This document shows, piece by piece, positions 8,852 through 17,813 of a stretch of 64,000 nt of DNA (positions are counted from its first letter, which is position 1; each line of letters begins with the position of its first letter). Position numbers and translations under genes: made by a program. This stretch comes from Chryseobacterium gleum (lineage in GTDB: Bacteria > Bacteroidota > Bacteroidia > Flavobacteriales > Weeksellaceae), in contig NZ_LR134289.1 of NCBI RefSeq assembly GCF_900636535.1, forward strand, positions 2,170,001 to 2,234,000. Direction: 5' to 3'. A model generated the notes under the pieces. The model was given only the letters and a program-made list of their open reading frames with translations. It searched no databases and was not told the DNA's origin.

Positions 8852-10201
8852 TTACTTTTCAAATACGGCATAGTCAGAAACTTTGAAACTGAAGTCTTTT
8901 CCATGATTGAAGTCCCTTCTGGTCTTATCAAAAACATTTCTGAATGTTCCTGACAGGTGCTCATCTTCAATGGAAAAATTAACGGGTTCTTTTGACATAT
9001 TCAGGACTACCAATACTTCATCTTTCCCGTTTTTTCTTACATAAGCCAGAATCTTGTCATTGGCTGTTGTATTAAGAAGATAGGTGGTCACATTGGAATC
9101 TCCTCCTCTTAATGCAGGATTTGATGTTTTTAAATCTAATAATGTTTTATAGAAATCAGCAACCTGGTAGGTATTTGTCCATTTGATGGCATCTTTTTCG
9201 AAAAATTCCAGTCTCTTCATATTCGGAAGCTCCTGGCCTGAATATAATAACGGAACACCATTCCATGTTGCAGAGAATACTGCCATAGGTTTTGTGATCA
9301 CACCGTATTTTTCATATTCGGTACCGTTCCATGAGTTTTCATCATGATTTGTCGTAAACCATGCTCTCATTGAAGCGTCTCCGATATTGGAATATTGTCT
9401 CAACAGATCCTTCAGTTCCTGAAGCGGTTCATTATTTTTGTAATAGTCGGCAGATTTATGCATCCATTTCCAGGAATAGCTGGCATCAAATACCTTTCCG
9501 TACTCAGGACTTTCCAGTTCATCAAACTCTCCCAGCCAGAAAAGCGGCTTAACTTTTTCCACTTCGGGGCGTGCCTGCTCCCAGAAATCTACTTCCACCC
9601 ATGAGGCAAGGTCACATCGGAAGCCATCAATATTGGTTTCCCGTACCCAGAATTTCATGGCATCAATCATTGCCTGGCGCATTTCCTGATTTTTATAATC
9701 AAGTTCAATGATATCATCCATTCCTGAGGCAATATGAAATTTACCATCCGGATCTTTCAGGTAAAACTCAGGATGTGTTTTTGTCCACACATGATCCCAG
9801 CCGGTATGATTGGCTACCCAGTCAAGAATCACCTTGAATCCCAATCTGTGGGCTTCATTCACCATATCTTTAAAATCCTGCAGGGTTCCGAATTCCGGAT
9901 TGACAGAGGTGTAATCTGCTGCCGCGTAAGGACTTCCCAGGCTTCCTTTTTTATTTTGCTGGGCAATTGGAGTAACCGGCATAAACCAAAGCGTTTTTAC
10001 TCCCATAGATTTCAGGCGGGGCATTTCTTTTGCAAAGGCTTTGAAAGTTCCTTCCTGAGTATATTGTCTTATGTTTACTTCGTAGATATTTGTGTTATGT
10101 TTCCAATCTTTTGGCAGTTCTGTCATCCTTCTGGTATTTTTTTGAGTGGTACAGGAAACAATTCCCAGACCAATTACAGCTAACAAAATTAATTTTTTCA
10201 T
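8852..10201 (-). CDS. Alpha-amylase family (GH13) lipoprotein
   Basis: A 449-residue protein starting at the ATG at 10201, which opens with a lipoprotein signal (GIVSC, Cys17); a longer frame to 10264 would precede the candidate -7 element at 10216-10223 and lose the signal. The (beta/alpha)8 barrel carries the GH13 regions: DWVANH near 127-132, DGFRCDLA with nucleophile Asp197, GEFDE with acid/base Glu225, and NHDEN with the transition-state Asp287. It should hydrolyse alpha-1,4-glucan or maltodextrin at the cell envelope. The C-terminal ~80 residues form the usual beta-sandwich. There is no neighbouring sus-type gene set, so the specific substrate is uncertain. Confidence 0.92.
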   Translation of the reverse strand: MKKLILLAVIGLGIVSCTTQKNTRRMTELPKDWKHNTNIYEVNIRQYTQEGTFKAFAKEMPRLKSMGVKTLWFMPVTPIAQQNKKGSLGSPYAAADYTSVNPEFGTLQDFKDMVNEAHRLGFKVILDWVANHTGWDHVWTKTHPEFYLKDPDGKFHIASGMDDIIELDYKNQEMRQAMIDAMKFWVRETNIDGFRCDLASWVEVDFWEQARPEVEKVKPLFWLGEFDELESPEYGKVFDASYSWKWMHKSADYYKNNEPLQELKDLLRQYSNIGDASMRAWFTTNHDENSWNGTEYEKYGVITKPMAVFSATWNGVPLLYSGQELPNMKRLEFFEKDAIKWTNTYQVADFYKTLLDLKTSNPALRGGDSNVTTYLLNTTANDKILAYVRKNGKDEVLVVLNMSKEPVNFSIEDEHLSGTFRNVFDKTRRDFNHGKDFSFKVSDYAVFEK

Positions 10202-10215
10202 TAAACTATTTTTAA

Positions 10216-10223
10216 CAAAAGTA
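10216..10223 (-). promoter_or_regulatory. Candidate -7 element (TACTTTTG) for the alpha-amylase gene
   Basis: A TAnnTTTG match 15 nt before the ATG at 10201; it implies a short leader and supports the downstream start codon. No clear -33 partner at standard spacing. Confidence 0.4.
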
Positions 10224-10295
10224 AGGATTGTTTTTGGGGTAAAAGGGTAAAAAGCCAAAATCATTAAAAGCAGAATGGCTGTTCACTTTACTTGG

Positions 10296-10332
10296 CCATA
10301 AAAAAGCCCCGGGTCAAAACCCGGGGCCTGTA
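10296..10332 (-). terminator. Terminator after the pRiA4b ORF-3-like gene
   Basis: On the minus strand, GGCCCCGGGTTTTGACCCGGGGC forms a GC-rich hairpin followed by a T6 run, about 15 nt after the stop at 10344. Confidence 0.88.
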
Positions 10333-10343
10333 TATTGTGCTGA

Positions 10344-10940
10344 CTATCTTTCATCATCATTGTCATCCTCATCATCAAAGACATCGTCATTGTAGTCTTC
10401 TTCTTCCTCGTCATCGAAACTGTCGTCTTCATCTGCAAAGTTTCCTCCTGCTACGAAATCGTCATCAAAACCGAATTCATCATCTACCAATGGCATTGCT
10501 GATTTCTTTTTGCCACCTCCGGCACCTCCGTTTTTGCTAGGAGCCTTTAATGGAACGTTTCCAAATCTGTATACGGTTATAGGATAATTAACCCCTTTTG
10601 TTTCTTCTATTACTTCTACAAGTTCACAGAAAAACTCCCAAAGATCAAGAAGCCCATACTGGAACTGTGCTTTGTCACCTACATTTTCAAAAGCCTCATC
10701 AATGTAAACATCTGACATGATCTCGCCATCACCATCATCACTCATATCTTCCAATGGGACACTTTTTACGATCGTTCCGTCATCTTCCAACAGATTAAAA
10801 GTAGAAAGCTCATCTCCCTGCAGACTGAATGCACTTTTAATTCCTAAATGTAAGTTCCATAACGTTTGTTTTCCCTTAACTTCGACATCACGGAAAATAT
10901 CCTCTTTCGCATCTAATATTACGCGGATTTTGTAAACCAT
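10344..10940 (-). CDS. Plasmid pRiA4b ORF-3-like family protein with long acidic tail
   Basis: A 198-residue soluble protein. The first ~135 residues match the pRiA4b ORF-3 / IS1096 passenger-like fold (YKIRVIL at the start, WNLHLGIKSAF, then a helical WEFFCELVEV). The remaining part has a Gly/Lys linker and an extremely acidic tail, from about 155 to the end, almost only Asp and Glu with a few aromatic residues. The family's function is not established; despite the name there is no transposon around it. A good promoter (TTTG, 17 nt, TATATTTG) lies 54 nt upstream and a GC-rich terminator follows, so it is a monocistronic, probably housekeeping gene. The acidic tail suggests binding to a basic partner such as a nucleic-acid-binding protein. 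Confidence 0.75.
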   Translation of the reverse strand: MVYKIRVILDAKEDIFRDVEVKGKQTLWNLHLGIKSAFSLQGDELSTFNLLEDDGTIVKSVPLEDMSDDGDGEIMSDVYIDEAFENVGDKAQFQYGLLDLWEFFCELVEVIEETKGVNYPITVYRFGNVPLKAPSKNGGAGGGKKKSAMPLVDDEFGFDDDFVAGGNFADEDDSFDDEEEEDYNDDVFDDEDDNDDER

Positions 10941-10993
10941 ATCAGTTTCTTAAATTACTTTTTTGCCTTTATAATTATGATAAATCTCTGTTG

Positions 10994-11022
10994 CAAATAT
11001 ATAATAAATGACATGTGACAAA
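10994..11022 (-). promoter_or_regulatory. Promoter of the pRiA4b ORF-3-like gene
   Basis: On the minus strand a TTTG element (11022-11019), 17-nt spacer and TATATTTG (11001-10994), matching the Bacteroidota sigma-A consensus. Confidence 0.6.
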
Positions 11023-11074
11023 AAAATATTTCAGGATTTTTTAAAATATTTTTTTTTCTTACATTTTGCCGGAA

Positions 11075-12106
11075 TTATTTACTTTTTTCGAGCATAAAAC
11101 TGAACTTCGTACCTTCCAGGTAAACGCTTTCAACGGTGATGTTTTCGTTGTGTGCTTCAAGGATGTGTTTTACAATAGCCAGGCCAAGCCCGGAGCCGCC
11201 TTCTCTCCTGCTTCTGCTGGTTTCCACACGGTAAAATCTTTCAAAGATTCTTGGGAGAATTTCAGATTTGATTCCCATTCCATTGTCTATCACCTCTATC
11301 AGCACCTTATTTTTCAGGATACTGGTTTTTACAATCACTTTTGCTTCCTGTCTGTTGGCATAATGAATGGCGTTGGAAATAAGGTTGATGAAAACCTGTG
11401 AAATTTTCTGTTTATCAGCTTCCACAAAGATCTGTGGATGAAGGGTTTGAATCTGTAATGTTGTATTTCTTTTTTCGGCTTCAAGGTCAAGAAGGTCGAA
11501 GATTTCTTTGATCAGAAGATTGACATCAAATTTCGAAACGGTAAGATTGATTTCGCCGGCCTCCAGCCTGTTGATCATATCCAGATCTGTAACAATGGCA
11601 ATCAGTCTTTCTACCGATTTATCAATTCTTTCCAGATACTTATCTCTGATGGTAAGGTTGTCCACTCCGCCGTCTCTTAAGGTTTCCACATATCCCTGGA
11701 TGGAAAATAAAGGAGTTTTAAGCTCATGGGAAACATTTCCGATGTATTCTTTACGGTAGCTTTCCATCTCTTTCATCATATCAATCTCTGATACCTGCTG
11801 CTGGTTAAGATCTGAAAACCTTTCGCCTAATTCTTTGATGGTAATATTTTCGTCCTGATTCTGTACGATTTCCTGCGGAAGAAATCCGGAAAGACCTTTT
11901 ACCTGCTTTCTTCCATAATAATTGAAAAGCAGTTCCAGCACTACACAGTTGATCAGGAAGATCAGGACAATACAGATGAAAAGACCCGTTTTGAACAAAG
12001 GGGTCTCATAATAGATATCTTTCAGTGAATCGAATACGACTACCAAAAGGAACATTACCAGTGTCAGCAGACACGAGGCAACGAGGGTAAGTCTGTAAAA
12101 TTTCAA
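11075..12106 (-). CDS. PhoR-like membrane sensor histidine kinase
   Basis: A 343-residue kinase with two N-terminal membrane helices (about 7-25 and 41-63) separated by a very short loop, so it has almost no extracytoplasmic sensor domain. The dimerisation/phosphoacceptor domain has His127 in VSHELKTPL; the ATPase domain shows the N box (NLISNAIHYA), G1 (DNGMGIK), F box (RIFERFYR) and G2 (GSGLGLAI). The frame opens with TTG at 12106; the next ATG is 17 codons in, inside the first membrane helix, so the TTG start is more likely. It follows the response regulator gene by 48 nt, an arrangement like phoB-phoR. A role in phosphate sensing is an inference from architecture only. Confidence 0.9.
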   Translation of the reverse strand: MKFYRLTLVASCLLTLVMFLLVVVFDSLKDIYYETPLFKTGLFICIVLIFLINCVVLELLFNYYGRKQVKGLSGFLPQEIVQNQDENITIKELGERFSDLNQQQVSEIDMMKEMESYRKEYIGNVSHELKTPLFSIQGYVETLRDGGVDNLTIRDKYLERIDKSVERLIAIVTDLDMINRLEAGEINLTVSKFDVNLLIKEIFDLLDLEAEKRNTTLQIQTLHPQIFVEADKQKISQVFINLISNAIHYANRQEAKVIVKTSILKNKVLIEVIDNGMGIKSEILPRIFERFYRVETSRSRREGGSGLGLAIVKHILEAHNENITVESVYLEGTKFSFMLEKSK

Positions 12107-12154
12107 TTTTACAACGTTTTAATGATTGAACGTAAAGTTAAGGTTTTTAAATAA

Positions 12155-12829
12155 TTAAACGATCAGTTTATACCCTATCCCTTTTAATGTCTGAATCGTA
12201 TTGATTCCTAGTTTTTCTCTCAGTCTTCTGATGTGAACATCGATCGTTCTTTCTCCTACAATCACATCATTACCCCAGACTTTTTCCAGAATCTCTTCTC
12301 TTTTGAAAACCTTCTCCGTATTGGAAGCCAAAAGGTAAAGCAAATCAAATTCTTTTTTAGGAAGAAGAAATTGCTGTCCGCTTTTGGAAACTCTGAAGTT
12401 ATCTTTATCAATAACAAGGTCTCCGATTTCAATAAGTTTAGCATTGTCAGAAACCTGAGAGGTCAGCTGTAATAATGCATTTACTTTAGAGATAAGGATT
12501 TTCGGTTTGATCAGTTTCACAATGTAATCATTGGCACCCGCCTGAAAACCTGCTAACTGAGAAAATTCTTCACTTCTTGCAGAAAGGAAAACGATAAGTG
12601 TCTTTTGTAGTTCTTTCACTTTACGAAGTTCCTGACATGTTTCTATACCGTCTTTCTCAGGCATCATGACATCTAATAAGATAAGGTCCGGAACAATCTC
12701 TTTTGCTTTTTCTATACCTTCATTACCATTGGTAGCCGTATAGATATCATACCCTTCCTTTTCCAAATTGTAAGACAGAATCTCTAAAATGTCCAGTTCA
12801 TCGTCTATTAAAAGAATTTTTTTGCTCAT
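12155..12829 (-). CDS. OmpR/PhoB-family response regulator
   Basis: A 224-residue regulator: receiver domain 1-120 with acidic pocket Asp10/Glu11, phospho-acceptor Asp53 (LLDVMMPE), Ser83 and Lys105; winged-helix DNA-binding domain about 130-224 (ending RRLREKLG...TLKGIGYKL). One oddity: the nearly invariant Lys-Pro that follows the switch region is Lys-Leu here (VKLIKPK, Leu106). It is the first gene of a two-gene unit with the histidine kinase downstream and is divergent from a TonB receptor gene at 13154, a natural candidate target. A TAATTTTG -7-like element on the minus strand at 12852-12859 lies 22 nt before the start codon. Confidence 0.92.
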   Translation of the reverse strand: MSKKILLIDDELDILEILSYNLEKEGYDIYTATNGNEGIEKAKEIVPDLILLDVMMPEKDGIETCQELRKVKELQKTLIVFLSARSEEFSQLAGFQAGANDYIVKLIKPKILISKVNALLQLTSQVSDNAKLIEIGDLVIDKDNFRVSKSGQQFLLPKKEFDLLYLLASNTEKVFKREEILEKVWGNDVIVGERTIDVHIRRLREKLGINTIQTLKGIGYKLIV

Positions 12830-13153
12830 CTTCTAGTTTAAGAATTCCCACAAAATTAATTATTTCCATTGATTTCATCTATCCTGCAAATGTTAACTAA
12901 TTATTAAAAAATAGCATTTTAAATATAGATTATAAAATCAATAAAAAAATTAACAATTATATATACACAAATCAAATATAAGGAATAATAATTAACATTA
13001 AAGCAAAAATTATAATTATATAAATTAAACATCGATAACTATAAAATCCATTTATCCGTTAATACAAACTTCATAATTAATTAAGATTCTCCTAAAGTTT
13101 TCTTAAAAACTTAGCCTTTATTTTGCCCTTGAAAAAGAAGTAAAAGAAGTAAA
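12830..13153. promoter_or_regulatory. Divergent promoter region with an 11-bp direct repeat
   Basis: A 324-base AT-rich spacer between the response regulator (minus) and a TonB receptor (plus). At 13086-13107 two adjacent 11-base units (ATTCTCCTAAA, GTTTTCTTAAA) agree at 8 of 11 positions, the spacing used by PhoB/OmpR-type direct-repeat sites. Some 12 nt further on TATTTTG (13119-13125) is close to, but one base shorter than, a TAnnTTTG -7 element. Together they look like an activator site over a weak promoter for the 13154 gene. Confidence 0.4.
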
Positions 13154-15943
13154 ATGAAAAAACAACTCCACAAGAGCATTATGCTACTTGCCTTGTTTTC
13201 TGCTGGCTATGCTTTTGCACAAAGTCAGATTCTGGAAGGTAGGGTATTGGACGAGAAAGACAACACTCCTATAGAAGGAGTAAAAGTAAAAGTAAATGGT
13301 CAGGAAGTTACCACTGACATTTCCGGATACTACTCTATCAACCTTTCCCCTGGTACCAATTACATTGTAACGGTAAGTTCCAACGGGTATAACAGAAAAG
13401 AGATCAGCGAGGTCGTTATCAAAAATGAAGGTAACACGCATCTTGATATTGTTCTGGATAAGCCATCTGCCAAAGAAAAAGAAATCGAGGGAGTTGTCAT
13501 AAAATCAAATGCAAGAAAAGAAACCATAGCCTCTACCATCGGTTTACAAAAGAATGCCGGTGTAGTTTCTCAGGTTATCGGTGTTGAAGCGATTAAAAGA
13601 AGTCCGGACAGAAACACCGGTGAAGTTCTGAAAAGAGTTTCAGGGGTAAGTTTATTTGATGGAAAATATATTGTAGTAAGAGGTTTATCTGACCGTTATA
13701 ACCAGGCGATGCTAAACGGTATTCAGCTATCCAGTACGGAACCTGACAGAAAGACTTTCTCTTTTGACCTTTTCCCTGCCAACGTTATCGAAACCCTTGT
13801 TATCAACAAAACTTTCATTCCAGAATATACAGGTGAATGGGGAGGAGCATTGATTCAGGTAAATACAAAGGATATTCCTAATAAAAACTTCTTCAACGTT
13901 CAGGTAGGTGTAGGAGGAAACACAGCTACTATGGGACAGGAATTCCATATGCAGAAAGGCGGAAAATGGGACTTTTTAGGAATTGATGACGGTTACAGAA
14001 AACTTCCTACCAATATGCCTGCAAAAAATGCGTTCAGCATTCTGACCGAGGCACAAAAAACGGAGATCGGTAAAGGGTATACAAAGAACTTGGGATACAA
14101 CAGTATCGGTTACCCGGAAAACTTAAGCTTACAGCTTGACGGTGGTTTCAACACAAAAATTTTCGGAAAAGATTTAGGGGTAATTGCTGTTTTAAACTAC
14201 AGTAATAACAAAAGAAGAACTGAATCTACCAACCGTTTCTTCACCATCAACGACCAGCTTGCTGATACCAACTTCGATTATTTTACAGAAAAATACAGCA
14301 ATGATATTATTTTAGGGGGAATGTTGAACCTTGCTTTAAAGCTGAACAACAACAATAAAATTTCCTTAAAGAATATCATTACCAACAATACGGTAAACCA
14401 CATGTCCTTCAGAACAGGAAAGGACTTTGAATTTGATCCTATCAACGGAACAAACATCATGGCAAGGGAGATCGGTTTTAAAGAAACTACTTTCTATAAC
14501 TCAACCCTTAGCGGTAACCATAAAATTGATGCTCTTGGCGGATTGACCATCAACTGGTACGGAAGCTTCGGAATTCTTGATCAGTATATTCCTTTGCTGC
14601 AGCGTTTGCAGTATAACCAATATACCAACATGCCGGGAAGTCCTTATTTAGCATTGATTTCCAATGGTCTTTCCCAAAAGTCAGGAAGTGTATTCTATTC
14701 TACGCTAAGCGACTATTTATATAATGCCGGAGGTGATGTTTCCAAAACATTTACGATGTTCGGACAGAAGCAAACGATCAAAGGAGGTTATTTGTTCCAG
14801 GTAAAAGACAGAATATATAATTCAAGACCGTTCTCTGTAAGACTTGAAAACTTCAACCAGGGACTACTTTCCCAGCCTTTTGAAACGATCTTCAATCCTC
14901 AGAATTTTGGAACTAACGGAGGATTTACATTCGATGAAATTGCAGGAAACCAGTACAGATATATTGCCAATACAATCCTTAACGCAGGATATTTACAGTT
15001 TGACAATAACTTTACACCATGGTTAAGAGCGGTTTGGGGATTAAGAGTTGAAAACTTTGACCAGTTGGTTGGAAGCACAAAGAAAAGCGATGACCGTTTT
15101 GTAAATACACGTGTTACAGACTTCCTGCCTGCTGTTAACTTAACATTCAAGGTAAATCCTAAAATGAACATTCGTCTTGCAGGTTCGCAAACTGTTGTAA
15201 GACCAGAATTCAGAGAGGTTTCTCCTCTAGCTTATTATGATTTTGATCTTGGAGCTACCGTAATTGGTAACAAGTCTATTGAAAGAACAAAAATCACGAG
15301 TGCTGATCTTCGTTGGGAATATTACCCGAGAAACGGTGAGATTTTCTCAGTAGCTGCCTTCTATAAAAACTTTAAAAAGCCTATCGAATTATATTTCAAC
15401 CAATCAGGGGTAGGAACCAGTAACACCTTTAACTATCTTAACGTAGATAAAGCTGATGCTTACGGATTGGAAGTGGAAGCCAGAAAAAAACTGGATTTTG
15501 TAAGTGCTCTTAAAAACTTTACACTGGGTGGAAACGTAGCATTAATCAAAAACAGAGTAACTGACGAAACTACCAAGATTGACAGACCAATGCAGGGACA
15601 GTCTCCATATACGGTAAATGTAAGTCTTCAGTATGATACTGAGAAATCAGGATGGTCTTCTACAGTACTATTCAACATGATCGGAAGAAGAATCCTGTAT
15701 GTAGGAAATGACCAGGTTCCACCAATCTGGGAGGCACCAAGACCTCTTCTTGATTTCCAGCTTGCTAAAAAATTATGGAGCAACAAAGGAGAGATCAAGC
15801 TGAATGTTTCAGATATCCTGAACCGTCGTGCCAAATTCTACCATGACCTGAACGACAACGGTAAGTATGACAGCAAAGATGCTCTTGCCATTGAAAGACT
15901 TACAGGAACCAATATCAGTTTAACACTGGGATACAATTTTTAA
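13154..15943 (+). CDS. TonB-dependent outer-membrane receptor with carboxypeptidase-regulatory-like domain
   Basis: A 929-residue receptor. A signal peptide ends at AFAQ (residue 23); residues 25-105 form the CarboxypepD_reg-like Ig domain (LEGRVLDEKDNTPIEGVKV); a plug follows (about 115-245) with VIGVEAIKRSPDRNTGEVLKR and IVVRGLSDRYN; the rest is the 22-strand barrel ending in aromatic Tyr-Asn-Phe. The family, with the unusual RSPD/RGLSDRYN plug signature, usually sits beside a surface lipoprotein, here the next gene 46 nt downstream. The substrate is unknown; the divergent PhoB-like regulator and the repeat at 13086-13107 hint at nutrient limitation, perhaps phosphate or phosphorylated compounds (inference). 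Confidence 0.93.
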   Translation: MKKQLHKSIMLLALFSAGYAFAQSQILEGRVLDEKDNTPIEGVKVKVNGQEVTTDISGYYSINLSPGTNYIVTVSSNGYNRKEISEVVIKNEGNTHLDIVLDKPSAKEKEIEGVVIKSNARKETIASTIGLQKNAGVVSQVIGVEAIKRSPDRNTGEVLKRVSGVSLFDGKYIVVRGLSDRYNQAMLNGIQLSSTEPDRKTFSFDLFPANVIETLVINKTFIPEYTGEWGGALIQVNTKDIPNKNFFNVQVGVGGNTATMGQEFHMQKGGKWDFLGIDDGYRKLPTNMPAKNAFSILTEAQKTEIGKGYTKNLGYNSIGYPENLSLQLDGGFNTKIFGKDLGVIAVLNYSNNKRRTESTNRFFTINDQLADTNFDYFTEKYSNDIILGGMLNLALKLNNNNKISLKNIITNNTVNHMSFRTGKDFEFDPINGTNIMAREIGFKETTFYNSTLSGNHKIDALGGLTINWYGSFGILDQYIPLLQRLQYNQYTNMPGSPYLALISNGLSQKSGSVFYSTLSDYLYNAGGDVSKTFTMFGQKQTIKGGYLFQVKDRIYNSRPFSVRLENFNQGLLSQPFETIFNPQNFGTNGGFTFDEIAGNQYRYIANTILNAGYLQFDNNFTPWLRAVWGLRVENFDQLVGSTKKSDDRFVNTRVTDFLPAVNLTFKVNPKMNIRLAGSQTVVRPEFREVSPLAYYDFDLGATVIGNKSIERTKITSADLRWEYYPRNGEIFSVAAFYKNFKKPIELYFNQSGVGTSNTFNYLNVDKADAYGLEVEARKKLDFVSALKNFTLGGNVALIKNRVTDETTKIDRPMQGQSPYTVNVSLQYDTEKSGWSSTVLFNMIGRRILYVGNDQVPPIWEAPRPLLDFQLAKKLWSNKGEIKLNVSDILNRRAKFYHDLNDNGKYDSKDALAIERLTGTNISLTLGYNF

Positions 15944-15989
15944 TTCACTCAACAAATAATCTAATAAAAATAATTTAATTCTTTATAAC

Positions 15990-17399
15990 ATGAAAAAGTT
16001 CGTTTTATATTCTTTAATGCTTGGCGCTCTAGTATCAACTACCGCATGTAGAAATATAGAAGAAGATGGACCTACCATTATTCAAAATGGAGGTAACGGA
16101 AACGGAGAAACTGAAAACCTTATTCTTTCAGGAAAAATCACTTCCAATACAACACTTAAAGCCAATAAAATCTATAAGCTGAGAGGACTGGTATATGTAA
16201 CTAACGGAGCAACTTTAACGATCGAGCCAGGTACAAAGATTGTAGGTGAAGCTGATAAAAACGGTGCTTTGATCATTACAAGAGGAAGTAAAATCATGGC
16301 AGAAGGTACTGCTGCCAACCCTATTATCTTCACTTCAGAAAAACCAAGTCCTAAAAGAGGAGACTGGGCAGGTGTAGTAATTTTAGGAAACGCTCCTACC
16401 AACGCCTCTTTCGGTGGTGCAAACGGAGTTGGAGAAATTGAAGGAGGAATCAACAACTCTGAAGGTCTTGGACTTTATGGGGGAACAAATGCAGCTGACA
16501 ACAGTGGTGTATTAAAATATGTAAGAATTGAATATGCAGGATATGCATTCTTACCGGATAAAGAGATCAACGGACTTACTTTCGGTGGTGTAGGTAACGG
16601 AACTACAGTAGATTATGTAGAAGTTGCTTATGCTAATGATGACAGTTTTGAGTGGTTCGGAGGAACAGTAAACTGTTCTCACCTTATTTCTTACAAAGGT
16701 TTAGATGACGATTTCGATACAGATAACGGATTCTCAGGAAATGTACAGTTTGGTATTGCAGTAAGAGATTCTCAGGTAGCGGACGTTTCAGGTTCCAACG
16801 CATTTGAATCTGATAATGACGCCAACGGTTCTACTTTAGCGCCTCAGACATCTGCTACATTCTCTAACATGACGATTATCGGGCCAATCAACTCTGCGGC
16901 TCCTGGTTCTATCAACGCGTTATTCCAGAATGCTTTACAGATCAGAAGAAACTCTTCTATCTCAGTATTTAACTCTGTATTTACAGGATTCCCTGTTGGT
17001 TTATTCATCGATGCTACAAAAGGTTCTCCAACAGATAACAATATTGTAGGTAATAAACTTTTCTTTGAAAACAACGTATTGGCAGGAAATACAACTCCTT
17101 TAAAATTCGGACCATCTACATCTACTCCTACAACATATACATTGGCAGATCTTACAACATGGTTCAATGCTAAAGGAAATACAATCCTTGCTTCTACAGC
17201 TGATGTAAAACTTGCCGGTGCATGGGCTCCAGCAGGAACTACACCAAACTTCACGCCTACTGCAGGTTCTCCATTATTAACCGGAGGTTCATTTACTAAT
17301 CCTAAATTGGCTACCTGGTTTACACAAGTAACTTACAAAGGTGCGGTAAAAGATGCTACAGATACATGGTATGCAGGTTGGACCAACTTCAACTTATAA
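15990..17399 (+). CDS. Surface lipoprotein with beta-helix-like repeats, partner of the TonB receptor
   Basis: A 469-residue protein with a lipoprotein signal (STTAC, Cys20) followed by a Gly/Asn/Glu-rich linker. The body carries repeated short strands typical of right-handed beta-helices: TLTIEPGTKIVGEA, GALIITRGSKIMAEG, NPIIFTSEKP, VKYV-like rungs and many Asn/Gly turns. Negative residues after the Cys (RNIEEDG) agree with a surface-export signal in Flavobacteriia. Proteins of this type follow TonB receptors in Bacteroidota and are thought to bind the ligand at the surface. It is the second gene of a two-gene operon, closed by a strong terminator at 17436-17474. No catalytic motif is visible. 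Confidence 0.82.
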   Translation: MKKFVLYSLMLGALVSTTACRNIEEDGPTIIQNGGNGNGETENLILSGKITSNTTLKANKIYKLRGLVYVTNGATLTIEPGTKIVGEADKNGALIITRGSKIMAEGTAANPIIFTSEKPSPKRGDWAGVVILGNAPTNASFGGANGVGEIEGGINNSEGLGLYGGTNAADNSGVLKYVRIEYAGYAFLPDKEINGLTFGGVGNGTTVDYVEVAYANDDSFEWFGGTVNCSHLISYKGLDDDFDTDNGFSGNVQFGIAVRDSQVADVSGSNAFESDNDANGSTLAPQTSATFSNMTIIGPINSAAPGSINALFQNALQIRRNSSISVFNSVFTGFPVGLFIDATKGSPTDNNIVGNKLFFENNVLAGNTTPLKFGPSTSTPTTYTLADLTTWFNAKGNTILASTADVKLAGAWAPAGTTPNFTPTAGSPLLTGGSFTNPKLATWFTQVTYKGAVKDATDTWYAGWTNFNL

Positions 17400-17431
17400 A
17401 ACAATATAGTAGTTAGATTAATTTCATTTAA

Positions 17432-17475
17432 ATTTAAAAAGCCTTTGGAAAAATGTTCCGAAGGCTTTTTTTTTC
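17432..17475 (+). terminator. Terminator of the TonB receptor/lipoprotein operon
   Basis: Arms AAAAAGCCTTTGGAA and TTCCGAAGGCTTTTT with a 5-nt loop, followed by a T9 run. Confidence 0.9.
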
Positions 17476-17813
17476 TTTATTCCCTGGCATTATAAAAATC
17501 TGCCGGTTTCAATGTGAACGGGTGTTCATATTGAAAAAACTGAAACAGCAATATGAACAGTTATTTTTACAGCAGATGACACAGATTTACACAGATGTTT
17601 GCTGATAAGTTTAAGCTAAAGCCAAAGGGCTGAATTCGTTTTTACATAAACAGGTTAAAGTCCGTTCCTATTGATAACAACAAAAAAACAAAACCCGAAT
17701 CCAAACTCGAAAACCGAAACGCGTAATCTCGATACCTGCGACTACAAAAAATGCCACCAGAAAGTCTCCGATGGCATTACAAAAAACAAGTGTATAAAAA
17801 ATATATACTTCAA
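17476..17813. repeat. Intergenic region with a degenerate composite REP-like repeat
   Basis: A decayed copy of the composite repeat found at 25940, 27385 and 27566. It has a CAGATGACACAGATTTACAC block (about 17572-17591), then AAGCTAAAGCC (17613-17623), then GGTTAAAGTCCGTTCCTATTG (17653-17673, third base lost from the palindrome). After it, 17690-17740 is an imperfect run of short CCGAAT/AAACTCG-like words also seen near 26105 and 51435. No gene seen. Confidence 0.6.

Noticed and set aside
9734..10183. 149-codon plus-strand frame opposite the alpha-amylase gene
   Set aside because: Antisense to the conserved GH13 catalytic region; no homology or start signal.
10344..10940. Part of an IS1096-type transposon
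   Set aside because: The family name comes from a transposon passenger, but no transposase or inverted repeats surround this gene, which has its own promoter and terminator.
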